This document shows positions 34,547-45,200 of a DNA stretch of 64,000 bases, piece after piece. This stretch comes from Dyella terrae (GTDB lineage Bacteria > Pseudomonadota > Gammaproteobacteria > Xanthomonadales > Rhodanobacteraceae). Location of the stretch: positions 806,001 through 870,000 of the forward strand of contig NZ_SIZZ01000001.1 in the NCBI RefSeq assembly GCF_004322705.1. The letters run 5' to 3'. The notes beneath the pieces are model-generated. The model was given only the letters and a program-made list of their open reading frames with translations, made no database searches and was not told the origin of the DNA. Within the stretch, counting starts at the first letter, position 1. Each line of letters begins with the position of its first letter. The translations under genes were made by a program, and so were the position numbers.

Positions 34547-34853
34547 TATCCATGGCGGAAGGGGGCCCCATCGGGGTTCCCTTCGGGCCCTTCCTGCAGG
34601 CAGGCGGGGCGCATGGTCGCAAGCCTCGCGACAGTTTCATTCATCCTTAGGTGGCAATAAGTCAAGTCAGAAACCTGACGCAGTGCGCGTCAAAAATGTG
34701 AATCACATCGCAGACTGAGCATGTGAAGGTGTTGTGAAGGCCGTCAATTCGACCTTAAAGCCATTGGCACACTAGTTGCTATGGCGCCCCTACCGCCAGG
34801 AGGGCCGACCGCATGTCGGCCAATTGGCACCGTCAGCCGTAGGGGAAAAATAA
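34547..34853 (+). promoter_or_regulatory. Autotransporter 1 leader with RBS-sequestering stem
   Basis: A gene-free strip of 307 bases. A GAAGGG...CCCTTC hairpin at about 34557-34586 could end the hydrolase transcript. In the leader, CCCCTAC (34787-34793) can pair with GTAGGGG (34839-34845), enclosing a perfect GGCCGAC-CGCAT-GTCGGCC hairpin at 34803-34821. The only good ribosome binding site, AGGGGA at 34841-34846, lies inside the outer stem, 8 bases before the GTG start. The RNA could thus gate translation. Confidence 0.5.
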
Positions 34854-37800
34854 GTGAATCGTGTCTTCCGTGTGATCTGGAGTTGCTCGCTCGGTCAGTT
34901 CGTCGTTGCGTCCGAACTGGCCCGTTCGAAAGTGAAGGGATCTCGCTCGACGAGTGAGTCAAACAAGGTCCTCGGCAAGTGGGGGTTGATGGCCGCAGGT
35001 GTCTGCCTGGCCCTGGGCATGGCCCCGGCTGCCATGGCGCATACGACGTCGATCGGTTACGCGAACTCGGGTAACAACTCGCTTTCGTTCTACTACGGCA
35101 CCTACCACTCGATCGCGGATACCTATTTCAACGAGGGCCAGCTCCACCTGGTGAACTCGACGGGTACCTTCGATCAGACTGTTCAGTTCAGCATCCTCAC
35201 CAGCGACAAGCCGGCGGGCCTGGTGGACGGCGATACCAACTTCTATTCGGGCGCGGTCAACTACCTGTCGGGCAACGAAGCCGACATCGGCCAGGGGCGC
35301 GTCATCCTGAACTGGCAGGGCGTGACCTTTACCGGTCTCACGGCGGGTACCTACACGTTTACCTACGTGCCGATCCAGAACCCGACCCAGGTGTGGGAGC
35401 CGATCAACAACGCCATCCTCAGCAACACCGTCACGATCATCACGGCCGACCTGAGCACCGCGCACCGCATTGGCGAAGGCGAGGTTGTCGACCAGACCTA
35501 TGACACCGATCCGATGATCATGGACGGCGGCAAGGAGCGCAGCACGGCAGACGGCACGCTCGAGCAGATCGTCAGCATCACCGGCAAAAACGGCACGTTC
35601 GATACCAACGATCACGACCTGACCATCTCGGGCGACATCGACGGCCGCGGCGACCTGATCAAGGAAGGCGAGGGCACCCTCTACATCCGTGGCAACAACA
35701 CCAACACCGGCGACACGGTGGTGAAGGGTGGTGCAGTGAATGTCGAGCGCGATTCGCAGCTTGGCGACACGCACGCCGACGTCGTGCTCGATGGCGGCAC
35801 CCTGCAGTGGGGCAACCAGTTCGATCTCGATGCCAACCGCGACATCATCATCGGCAACAACGGCGGCACGCTCGATACCAACGGCTATGACACCACCGTC
35901 AGCCAGGGCATCTCCGGCACCGGCGACCTGACCAAGACAGGCGAGGGCTCGCTGACCCTGGACGGTCACAACACCTACACCGGCGGCACCCACGTCGATG
36001 GCGGCGATCTGGTCGTCGGCAGCAACAGCAACCTGGGCAACGGCCGCCTGACGGTTGGCGACGACGCCACCGCCACGCTCAACAACGGCGCGCAGACGGT
36101 CGCCGGTATCGATGGCAACGGCGACATCGTGCTGAACGGCACGACGCTCACCACCAACGGTACGAATGACGCCAACTTCAGTGGTGACATTTCCGGCACC
36201 GGTGGCCTGGTGAAGAACGGCGACTACACCCAGGTGCTCAGCGGTAACAACTCCTACACGGGCGGCACGACGCTCAACCAGGGCACGCTGGAGATCTCGG
36301 CCGACAACAACCTTGGTCACGCCGGCGATACGCTGGTGCTCAACGGCGGTTCGCTGCACACCGCGGGCGATGTCGATTCGACGCGCGACCTGACGGTCAA
36401 CGGTGGCTCGATCAACGTCGATGCCAACACCGCGTTCCAGACCTCGGGTGATGTCACCGGCACCGGTGGTCTGATCAAGAACGGCGAAGGCTCGATGTCC
36501 CTGACGGGCGACCTGTCGCAGTCCGGTGGCACCACGATCAACAACGGCACGCTCGTCCTGTCGGGTGACAACACCTACACCGGCGGCACCACGGTCAACG
36601 GCGGTACGCTGGAAGTGTCGTCCGACACGAACCTCGGCCATGCCGGCGACACGCTCGTGCTCAACGGCGGCTCGCTGCACACCACGGGCGACGTCGACTC
36701 GACGCGCGATCTGACGGTCAACGGCGGCTCGATCAACGTCGATGCCAACACCTCGTTCCAGACCTCGGGTGATGTCACCGGTACCGGTGGTCTGGTCAAG
36801 AACGGCGAAGGCTCGATGTCCCTGACCGGCGACCTGTCGCAGTCCGGTGGCACGACGGTCAACAACGGCACGCTCGTCCTGTCGGGTGACAACACCTACA
36901 CCGGCGGCACCACCGTCAACGGCGGCACGCTGGAAGTGTCGTCCGACACGAACCTCGGCCATGCCGGCGACACGCTCACGCTCAACGGCGGCTCGCTGCA
37001 TACCACGGGCGACATCAACTCCTCGCGCGATCTCACCGTCAACGGTGGCTCACTCGACATCGACGGCAACACGCATGTCGTTACCTCCGGCGATGTGAGC
37101 GGCACCGGCGGCCTGGTGAAGAACGGCGAAGGCTCGCTGTCGATCAGCGGTGACCTGTCCCAGTCCGGTGGCACGACCGTCAATGACGGCCTGCTCGTGC
37201 TCTCCGGCAACAACACCTACACCGGCGGCACCACGATCAATGGTGGCACCATCGAAGTGTCGGCCGACGAGAACCTCGGTCACGACGGCGATACGCTCGT
37301 GCTCAATGGCGGTTCGCTGCACGCTACCGGCAACATTGATTCGACGCGCGATCTGGAACTTAACGGCGGCACGCTGGATATCGACGGCGGCAGGACGTTC
37401 CAGAGTTCGGGTGACGCGACCGGTACCGGCGGCCTGGTCAAGAACGGCGAGGGCATCTTGTGGCTCAGCGGCAACCTGTCGCAGTCGGGTGGCACGACGC
37501 TCAACGACGGCGCCCTCGTGCTCTCGGGCAACAACACCTACACCGGCGGCACGACGATCAACGGCGGCGTGCTGGCGATTTCGTCGGATGCCAATCTCGG
37601 TCATGCGGGCGATGCGCTCACGCTCAACGGCGGCGTACTGGTCGCCACCGGTGACGTCAACTCGGCGCGTGATATGGCCCTCAACGGCGGCGCGCTTTAT
37701 GTCGACGGCAACAGCACCTTCAGCAATACGGGTAACGTGACTGGCACGGGTGGCCTGGTGAAAGACGGGACGGGCACGTTGTCGCTCGGCGGTTCGCTCT

Positions 37801-40340
37801 CGCACAGCGGCGGAACCACCGTCAACGATGGCAACCTGGTGCTCTCGGGCAACAACAGCTACACGGGCGGCACGCAGCTCAACGGTGGCACGCTGACCAT
37901 TTCCAGCGATGCCAATCTGGGCAACGCCAACGGCGGCCTTACCTTCAACGGTGGCAGCCTGCACACCACGGGCAACGTCGATACCTCGCGCAACATCATC
38001 CTCGACAAAACCGCCAACATCGTCACCGATGCCGGTACGAGCCTTGTGTCGCATGGCGACGTCAGCGGTACTGGCGGGCTGGTGAAGAATGGCGCGGGCA
38101 CGCTGGACATCGCCGGCACGGCCTCGCATTCGGGCGGCACGACGGTCAACGATGGCACCCTGGTGCTGTCGGGCAACAACACTTACACGGGCGGCACGAC
38201 GATCAACGGCGGCACGCTGAGCATCTCCAGTGATGCCAACCTTGGCGATGCCTCCGGTGATGTGCTTTTGAACGGCGGCACGCTCCAGGTTACCGACACG
38301 ATGACGACGCAGCGCGACATGGTCATCGGCACCAACGGCGGCGCGATTGACACGGGTACCGGCGCCACGCTGTACCAGCAGGGTTCGATTTCGGGCAACG
38401 GCACGCTGGTGAAGCAGGGTGGCGGCACGCTCGTGGTCAGCGGCTCCAACACGTTCACCGGTGGCACGCTGGTCGACGGCGGTGCGATTCGCATCGATAC
38501 CGGCTCGTCGCTCGGCACCGGTGACATCATCCTGCGCGGCGGCATCCTGGAAACCTACGCCACGCTCGGCACGGGTCAGCGCGTCATTGTCAGCGGCGAC
38601 TCCGGCGTGAACGTGTCGGCAGGCACCACCACGGTGCTCTCCGGTGATATCAACACCGACGGCCAGTCGGGCTGCTTCGTCAAGAGCGGCGCGGGTTCGC
38701 TCAGCCTCACCGGCAACTCGAACCTTGCCCAGGGCACCTGCGTGCAGAACGGCACGTTGCGCGCCAACGGCAACCTCGACAGCTCGTTCGTCACGGTGGA
38801 TGCGATCGCCGCCTTGCGCGGCACGGGCACGATTCGTGGCCCGGTCAGCGTCAGCGGTCGCCTCGCCCCGGGCAATTCGCCGGGTACGCTGGTGGTGGAA
38901 GGCCCGGTCACGATGAACGCCGGCAGCGTGTTCGAAGCCGACATCGACGGCCTCGGCACGGGCACGGGCGCCGGCAACTATTCGCGACTGCTGGTCGTGG
39001 GTGCAGGCAACCCGTTCTTCGCCAATGGCACGCTGGAGCCGCTGCTGCGCGGCATCACCGGTGATGCCAGCAACACCTACACGCCGTCGCTGGGCGATAC
39101 CTATCGCATCGTGACGGCCGAGGGCGGCATCGTCGGTCGCTTCAGCAGCGTGACTCAGCCGACGGCTGGCATGACGCCGGGCGCGCGCTTCGTGGCCTTC
39201 TACGACGTGGGCAACAGCCACAGCATCGACCTGCGCGTGATTCCCAACGCGTACGGCGACCTCCTGGGCAAGGGTGCCACGAAGAACGCGCTCGCCGCCG
39301 CAGGTGCGCTCGATCAGGCGATGAACGCGCAGGTGGCAGGCACGGGCAACAACTACAGCGCCACGATGTATGGCCTAAGCTCGATGAAGTCCGGCGACAT
39401 TGCCGGCGTGGTCAAGGCCATGGCGGGTGACGTCTTCGCTGACCAGGCGGCCTCGGCTCGCTCGGGCGGCCTGGCCATGCATCGCGATGCCGTGGATCAT
39501 CTGAGCACCGATCACGTCGACACCGGTACGCTGGCCTGGGCGAACTTTACCCAGGACGGCCTGCGCTCCACGGCCGATGCCCAGGGCACGGGTTTCAACA
39601 CCAGCACCAGCCGCCTCACCGCCGGTCTCGACCTGTATTCGAGCGAGAGCACCACCATCGGCGTCGCCGCATCGCACGGTGACAGCAACGTCATCGCCAC
39701 CGGCGGCCGCGGCAACATCCGTGGTAACGCAGGCATGATCTACGCACAGCAGAAGGCAGGCAGCGTGCTGATCGACGGCATGCTGGCCCGTGGTTCCGAG
39801 CGCTGGACCTCGCATCGCAATGACCCGCTGGGCCAGGGCGAACTGGAGTCGCGCGCCGATGGTCACAGCACCACGGCCAGCCTGACGGTCCGTCTGCCGA
39901 TGGATGCCGGTTCGTCGCGTATCGAGCCGTACGTGGGCGTGGTGTGGCAGAAGATCGAACGTGATGCCTTCAGCGAAACGGGCAGCTCGCCCCTGGCGTT
40001 GTCGCTCGACAGTCTGTCGCAGACCGGCACGCGTGGCGTGGTGGGCCTCAATGCCACCTCGCGCAGCATCGATCCGCTGGCCGTCGACTCGACCTGGCGC
40101 GTGGGCGTGGCCGCGGGTATGGATAGCAGTGGTTTGCTGTCGCCGACCGTGCGTGCACGCGTCGTGGGTCAGTCGTTCGACACCCGCGCACCGGACGCCG
40201 GCCGCGGCTTCGTGCAGGTCAATGCCAGTGGCACGATGCGCCTGAGAAAGCAGGCTTACCTCTACGGTGGCCTGACGGCGGAGCAGGGTTCGGGTCGTGC
40301 GGCTTATGGTGTCACCGCGGGCGTGCGCGTGTCGTTCTGA
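34854..40340 (+). CDS. Large autotransporter with beta-helix repeats (type V secretion)
   Basis: An 1828-aa classical autotransporter. GTG 34854 opens an extended signal peptide (MNRVFRVIWSCSLGQFVVASELA, shortened by processing at AMAHT), the same ESPR start as the second autotransporter, which supports this start. Residues ~65-230 form a non-repeat head (IGYANSGNNSLSFYYGTYHS). From ~240 to ~1400 the passenger repeats PATR units (GNNTYTGGTTxNGGTL, GTGGLVKNGEGSLS). The beta-barrel is the last ~270 residues (WANFTQDGLRSTADAQ...) and ends TAGVRVSF with the C-terminal Phe needed for BAM. It is probably a surface adhesin. A 321-bp tandem array is described separately. A bidirectional terminator follows. 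Confidence 0.95.
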   Translation: MNRVFRVIWSCSLGQFVVASELARSKVKGSRSTSESNKVLGKWGLMAAGVCLALGMAPAAMAHTTSIGYANSGNNSLSFYYGTYHSIADTYFNEGQLHLVNSTGTFDQTVQFSILTSDKPAGLVDGDTNFYSGAVNYLSGNEADIGQGRVILNWQGVTFTGLTAGTYTFTYVPIQNPTQVWEPINNAILSNTVTIITADLSTAHRIGEGEVVDQTYDTDPMIMDGGKERSTADGTLEQIVSITGKNGTFDTNDHDLTISGDIDGRGDLIKEGEGTLYIRGNNTNTGDTVVKGGAVNVERDSQLGDTHADVVLDGGTLQWGNQFDLDANRDIIIGNNGGTLDTNGYDTTVSQGISGTGDLTKTGEGSLTLDGHNTYTGGTHVDGGDLVVGSNSNLGNGRLTVGDDATATLNNGAQTVAGIDGNGDIVLNGTTLTTNGTNDANFSGDISGTGGLVKNGDYTQVLSGNNSYTGGTTLNQGTLEISADNNLGHAGDTLVLNGGSLHTAGDVDSTRDLTVNGGSINVDANTAFQTSGDVTGTGGLIKNGEGSMSLTGDLSQSGGTTINNGTLVLSGDNTYTGGTTVNGGTLEVSSDTNLGHAGDTLVLNGGSLHTTGDVDSTRDLTVNGGSINVDANTSFQTSGDVTGTGGLVKNGEGSMSLTGDLSQSGGTTVNNGTLVLSGDNTYTGGTTVNGGTLEVSSDTNLGHAGDTLTLNGGSLHTTGDINSSRDLTVNGGSLDIDGNTHVVTSGDVSGTGGLVKNGEGSLSISGDLSQSGGTTVNDGLLVLSGNNTYTGGTTINGGTIEVSADENLGHDGDTLVLNGGSLHATGNIDSTRDLELNGGTLDIDGGRTFQSSGDATGTGGLVKNGEGILWLSGNLSQSGGTTLNDGALVLSGNNTYTGGTTINGGVLAISSDANLGHAGDALTLNGGVLVATGDVNSARDMALNGGALYVDGNSTFSNTGNVTGTGGLVKDGTGTLSLGGSLSHSGGTTVNDGNLVLSGNNSYTGGTQLNGGTLTISSDANLGNANGGLTFNGGSLHTTGNVDTSRNIILDKTANIVTDAGTSLVSHGDVSGTGGLVKNGAGTLDIAGTASHSGGTTVNDGTLVLSGNNTYTGGTTINGGTLSISSDANLGDASGDVLLNGGTLQVTDTMTTQRDMVIGTNGGAIDTGTGATLYQQGSISGNGTLVKQGGGTLVVSGSNTFTGGTLVDGGAIRIDTGSSLGTGDIILRGGILETYATLGTGQRVIVSGDSGVNVSAGTTTVLSGDINTDGQSGCFVKSGAGSLSLTGNSNLAQGTCVQNGTLRANGNLDSSFVTVDAIAALRGTGTIRGPVSVSGRLAPGNSPGTLVVEGPVTMNAGSVFEADIDGLGTGTGAGNYSRLLVVGAGNPFFANGTLEPLLRGITGDASNTYTPSLGDTYRIVTAEGGIVGRFSSVTQPTAGMTPGARFVAFYDVGNSHSIDLRVIPNAYGDLLGKGATKNALAAAGALDQAMNAQVAGTGNNYSATMYGLSSMKSGDIAGVVKAMAGDVFADQAASARSGGLAMHRDAVDHLSTDHVDTGTLAWANFTQDGLRSTADAQGTGFNTSTSRLTAGLDLYSSESTTIGVAASHGDSNVIATGGRGNIRGNAGMIYAQQKAGSVLIDGMLARGSERWTSHRNDPLGQGELESRADGHSTTASLTVRLPMDAGSSRIEPYVGVVWQKIERDAFSETGSSPLALSLDSLSQTGTRGVVGLNATSRSIDPLAVDSTWRVGVAAGMDSSGLLSPTVRARVVGQSFDTRAPDAGRGFVQVNASGTMRLRKQAYLYGGLTAEQGSGRAAYGVTAGVRVSF
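36318..38246 (+). repeat. 321-bp tandem repeat array inside autotransporter 1
   Basis: Six in-frame units of 107 codons start at 36318, 36639, 36960, 37281, 37602 and 37923 (the last is 324 bp). Each begins with (N)LGHAGDTLxLNGGSLH and holds GTGGLVKNGEGS, LSQSGGTT and LSGxNTYTGGTT. The first three are nearly identical at the DNA level; the later ones are drifting. This suggests recent expansion by unequal crossover or slippage and predicts length variation between strains. Confidence 0.9.
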
Positions 40341-40411
40341 TGAAGCGGGCGGTGTGGACGGAAGCAAGTGATCGCTTCCGTCCGCACCCATCCTTCATCA
40401 AGCCAGATAGG

Positions 40412-40441
40412 AAAAAAGGCGGGCACTGTGCCCGCCTTTTT
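40412..40441. terminator. Strong bidirectional Rho-independent terminator
   Basis: AAAAAGGCGGGCA and TGCCCGCCTTTTT form a perfect 13-bp stem around CTG. With a T-run on both strands it serves the autotransporter (plus) and the metallopeptidase (minus), whose stops lie 72 and 6 bases away. Confidence 0.93.
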
Positions 40442-40446
40442 CTGTG

Positions 40447-41367
40447 TTACGGATGCGCCAGGGCGAAGTCGATCGCCGCGCGGATGGCGGCCACCTGGGC
40501 ATCGTTGCACTGCTGCGGCGTTGCACGCGGACTGTCGGGGTAGACCTCGGTCGTGGTCGCATAGCGTGCGTTGGTGATGCCCGCGCAGAGGTTCCACTTC
40601 TTCACCGGGAATTTGATTACGCCGGGCATCAACAGCGGCGAACCGATGATCTCGTCTCGTGCATCGGCCGGCGCGATATGCGTCACCTTCGCCACCGCAT
40701 CGATGACGAAACGCTGGAACTCCGGCTGCGGCTGGTCGGCATCGTCAACCAGATAGAAACCGTCGGGGATCTCACCCGGCTCAAACGGCTTGCCGTCGCG
40801 CGAGGCAAGGGCAGGGCGAAACTCCGATTCATCGGAATCGGTGGTTTCGTGAAGGTCGATGTGCATGAGCGCGCGATCGCGCAGCGGCTCCAGCAGATCC
40901 ACCAGCGCTGCCGATTCACCGGCCGGGCTGTGCTTGACGAAGTTGCGATTGGGATCGAGCGCGTTCGGGTTCCAGCGATGGATGCGCTCATAAGCCCAGG
41001 GGCTTACGCAAGGCACCACCAGAAGATTGGCCTTTCCGGCGTAATCGGAAGCGTGCTGCTCAAGGAACTGCAGTGCACCATGCACGCCACTGGTTTCGTA
41101 ACCGTGGACGCCGCCGGTAACAATCATCAGGGGCAGGTCATCGCGCCAGTCGCGGCTGCGCACGACCAGCAACGAGAAATGCTCCGTGGCGTAGTCCGTG
41201 GCGCCATATTCGGTGACGTCGAAGCGATTCCGCAGCTTGTCGATGGCGCTGAGCACATCGTCTGCGTAGCTGCGGTGTTTGATTTGGCGTGCAAGCCACG
41301 CCGCGCGTTCTTCCGGCCCCCAGGGTTGGCCAGGGATGCCGACGGGATAGAAATGGCCGTTGCTCAT
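40447..41367 (-). CDS. M14-family zinc metallocarboxypeptidase/deacylase
   Basis: A 306-aa cytoplasmic protein. Zinc ligands are His and Glu in VTGGVHGYETSG and His in MHIDLHETT, with the general base probably Glu in TTTEVYPDS; NPNALDPNRNF supplies the Arg/Asn pocket. This is the M14 carboxypeptidase/succinylglutamate-desuccinylase/aspartoacylase fold. No signal peptide is seen, so it acts inside the cell. It may release C-terminal residues or deacylate amino acids. It lies convergent with autotransporter 1, with no evident functional link. Confidence 0.88.
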   Translation of the reverse strand: MSNGHFYPVGIPGQPWGPEERAAWLARQIKHRSYADDVLSAIDKLRNRFDVTEYGATDYATEHFSLLVVRSRDWRDDLPLMIVTGGVHGYETSGVHGALQFLEQHASDYAGKANLLVVPCVSPWAYERIHRWNPNALDPNRNFVKHSPAGESAALVDLLEPLRDRALMHIDLHETTDSDESEFRPALASRDGKPFEPGEIPDGFYLVDDADQPQPEFQRFVIDAVAKVTHIAPADARDEIIGSPLLMPGVIKFPVKKWNLCAGITNARYATTTEVYPDSPRATPQQCNDAQVAAIRAAIDFALAHP

Positions 41368-42248
41368 GGATCGGATTCGAGGCGGAAAACGTCCACTCTA
41401 ACATTGGAGGTACGGTGGCCCGTCTTCGGCTTTGCGCGAAGCTGGCGCCTTCGGTCACTCCCTGACCTGACGTCACAGCGGTGCGGGCGACCTCACGGTC
41501 GGCGCGGCGAAGGATTTGTGAGTTGTGACAGGCGTCTAGAGTAGAACGAGATGTGTAGAACAGGTCTTGCTCACCGAGACCACCGTGCGATGCCAGCCCC
41601 AAGGGGTCGATTCGCGCTCAAGTTTCCGGTGAGTTGGCCGTGGCTGCCGCCCCATGCGCTTGCCCTTGGCGTTTACCCTTGGCGCGTTCACCGTAGGCAG
41701 GTGGGGCTGGAGAGTCATGTCGACAACATGCCGTGAATGTGTCTCAACGCGCGTGCGATAGATGAATTCTCGAGAAGGTAATGTGAACTTCATTCACTTT
41801 TTGGCCATGACCTTACGCACACCTTACGAGAGCAAGAACTTTCGTATCATCCCTGAAACAGGGGGCGTCACCTCGCCCATATCCGAAGCGTTGGCCTCAG
41901 GCTGATGCTCGCACCGCTGCACGCGCGCATGGAAAGCAGCAGCGGTGGAGTCGGGAGATGAAAGTGCGAAACACAGTGACTCGTCGTAACGCCAACGTTT
42001 CCTACCCAAGTGACGCGTCAAAGCCGGACGCCACTTCCCGTTTCGCAAATCACGAGCACCTCCTGGCACCCCAAGCCACCGCACCGCCGCACGTGTTTCC
42101 TTAGCGCTCCCCGCGCGCTCCCACTGACGCGCGCGCCGCATCGACTGCGGATCCCCGTTTAGCGCTCTCGCATGCCTATCGCCCTCGGATAGCCCTTCGG
42201 CTACCCGGCACATCGCTTTGTTCTCAAAAATCTTGACAGGGAAAATTC
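41368..42248 (+). promoter_or_regulatory. Gene-free region and long leader of autotransporter 2
   Basis: 881 bases without a gene I can support. The imperfect palindrome GTGAACTTCATTCAC at about 41782-41796 lies in an AT-richer strip (41760-41830) that is the best promoter candidate, leaving a leader of roughly 400 bases. A near-perfect GGATAGCC-CTTC-GGCTACCC hairpin stands at 42187-42206. The ribosome site for the next gene is CAGGGA at about 42236-42241. No tRNA or riboswitch signature was recognised. Confidence 0.45.
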
Positions 42249-45200
42249 ATGAATCGCGTATTCCGCATTGTCTGGTCGCGCGCGTCCAATGCCTGGGTGG
42301 TTGCTTCTGAGTTGACGGAACGATGTGGCAAGGGTCGCGGTCGCGCCGGTGCTTCGGTCGACGAGCGCGCCGGATCGCGCTCGTCGGCGCATGCGTGGAG
42401 TTTGCGGATGGCCGTGCTTGCAGCACTGGTGTCGGCCTACGCGCCAGGCGCGCATGCAGCGGATCGCTACTGGGACGTCAATGGAGGGCAGGCGGGCAGC
42501 GGTGGCACCGGTACGTGGAATACCTCGACGCAATACTGGAACGCCGCCAACGATGGTGTCGCAGGCCCGTTCTACGCTTGGGACAACACGGCGCTCGACA
42601 GTGCGGTGTTCGCTGGCACAGCGGGTACGGTCACGCTCGGTGCACCGATCACGGCCAATAAGCTGACCTTCAACACCGCCGGCTATATCTTCAACGGCGG
42701 CACGCTGACATTGGCCGGCGCAACGCCGACGATTGTCGGTACGGCCACGATCAACTCGGTGATCGCCGGTACGGCCGGACTCACCAAGACCTCGGGCGGC
42801 ACCCTTGCCCTGGGTGGGGTCAACACCTTCAGCGGTGGCATCAACCTGACGGGCGGCAGTATTTCCGTCACGAATGATGCAGCACTGGGCGTGGCCGGCA
42901 ACGGCGTCACGATGGCCGCCGGCACAGGTCTGGCCGCGAGTGGCGGTCAGCTTGCGTCAACGCGCCTGGTGACACTTACCGGCGGAACAGTCAGCCTGGC
43001 CGGCAATGGTGTTGGCTACGCTCGCTTCAGTGGCGTCGGCAACGTCAACGCTGGCAGCGGCGTCACGATGGGCAATGCCGCCAGCGATTTCGATGGCATT
43101 GTCAACTTCTACACCGGTGGTACTTACGGGTTTCTTTCGGTCGGCAACATCGGTGAAGCCAGTGCTCTTGGCGCACCCTCCACGGCGGCCAATGGCCTCG
43201 TCGTGGTGCAGGCGGGTGGCGGTCTTGGCGGCACGTTGAATTACGGTGGTTCGGGCAATTCATCGAATCGCGACTGGCGCTTCGCGAATACTTCCAGTGG
43301 CGGCACCGCTTTCCGCAACATCGGCACGGGCGCGCTGACCCTGACCGGCAACATCGCCTTGACCAACACCTGGCTGCTCAGTCACAGCTTCCAGTCCGTG
43401 TCGGCCGACATGAACCTGCTGGGTGTAATCAGCAGCACGTCGGACAGGACGATCGTTTACACCGGTGGTGCAGGGCGCAACATCACGCTCGGCAGTGCCA
43501 ATACGTACACCGGCGCGTCCAACGTCAATGCCATCACTGTGTATGCGCCGGTGTTGGCGGATGTCGGCGTTGCCAGTTCCTTCGGTACGGGCACGGCAGG
43601 CACGCTGAACCTCGTCAATGGCACGCTACGTTACACCGGTGGTGCCACGTCGTCCAACCATGGGATGACGACAGACGGTGCCAGCACTCTGGCCAATGAC
43701 GGCTCCGGATCGCTCACGCTGAGCGGCGATATCGCGTATGTCGTCGGCGGCACGGATACGCTGACGCTGGGTGGCAGTTACATCGGCACGAACACGTTGA
43801 GCGGTGCCATCACGGGGACAGGTAACAGCAACCTCGTGATGAACGGCAGCGGCAACTGGTTGCTGAGTGGCGCGAATACGTTCAGCGGTACAACGACGGT
43901 GCAGTCCGGCACGCTTACGGCTGGCAGCACGTCAGCGTTTGGCCAGTCGAAGGGATTGGTTGTCAACGGCGGCACCCTGGACATCAATAATTTCGATATC
44001 GCGGCGCCATCGCTTGCCGGAACGGGCGGAACCGTCGCTCTGGGCAGCGGCACGCTCACGCTCAATGCCGCCACGGGAAGTACGGTCTATGGCGGCAACA
44101 TCGCCGGCACCGGCGGCTTGACCAAGCTCGGCGCCGGCACACAAACGCTCACTGGCACCAATGCGTACACGGGCACCACATCGATCGGCGGCGGAACGCT
44201 CGCGCTGGATTTCACGGCCATAGGTGCGCCTGCTAGCAACATCATCCATAGCAGTTCTTCGCTCAACCTTGCCGGCGGCACGCTGTCGATCAAGGGCGGA
44301 ACCGGCACCAGCGGTCAGACCTTCAACGGGCTGGACGTCACCGCGGGCAGTAACCGCATCAGCGCGACGGCCGGTACCGGCGGCACCCTTGCAACAAACC
44401 TCGGTGCGATCAACCGCACGGGTGGACTCGTCGACTTCGCCTTCAATGCCGGCAGCACCATCTTGACGACGCATGCCGACGGCGCATTGGGTGGCTGGGC
44501 AACCGTCAATGGCACCGACTACGCCCAGGTGAGTGGCGGGGTCATCAGTGCGTTCACGTCGTATGCCAACAAAGACGATGCGAGCCAGTGGCAGAACGGC
44601 GACATCGTCAGCGATGAAGGTGGCAATCCCAATACGCCTTACTTCGGTACAGTCAATGGCAATGTCGCGCTCGGCGGTCTGAAAGTTGCTGCCGCAGCCG
44701 GTTCGACGGTGACCGTCGGCGCCGCCAACACGCTCAGCGTGGATGGCAGCATTATCGTGTCGCCTTCCGCCGGTACGGCTTCGCAAACGATTCAGAACGG
44801 GTCCATCACCGGTGGCGCTGGTGGCAGCCCGCTGGGCGTGCTGCAGAATAGCGGCGGCACGTTCACCATCAATTCGAAGATCGTCGACAACGGCGGAGCC
44901 ACCAGCTTCATCTCCGGTGGTTCGGGTACGGGCGTGGTGGCATTGACTGGTAGTAACACCTACACGGGTGCCACGACGATCAGTGGCGGCACGCTCAATA
45001 TCACCAGCGTCGCCAACGGAGGCATCGCCAGCTCGATCGGCGCATCCACCGCCGCGTCCTCGAACCTCGTGCTGGAAAATGGCCGCCTGTATTACCAGGG
45101 GCCGAATGCCACAACCGATCGCGGCTTCACGCTCGTCAACGGGGGGCCGTCGCGCACGATCCAGGTGTACGGCACCGCCAATCTCACCTTTGGCGGCGTG

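Noticed and set aside
34690-34712. TGTGAATCACA before autotransporter 1 as a CRP site
   Set aside because: The half sites are too close together (no 6-base spacer), unlike the exact site at 54955.
36318-38246. Regular repeats that could suggest a CRISPR array
   Set aside because: Units are 321 bp, in frame with the autotransporter, and have no short repeat-spacer alternation.
37050-39221. Long minus-strand frames (680-830 codons) under both autotransporters
   Set aside because: They arise from the repetitive GGC/ACC-rich passenger codons read backwards. The translations are Ala/Arg/His-rich and without domains.
41824-42213. A 129-codon minus-strand frame in the leader of autotransporter 2
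   Set aside because: No ribosome site, Arg/Ala-rich translation and no recognisable fold; it overlaps the probable leader.
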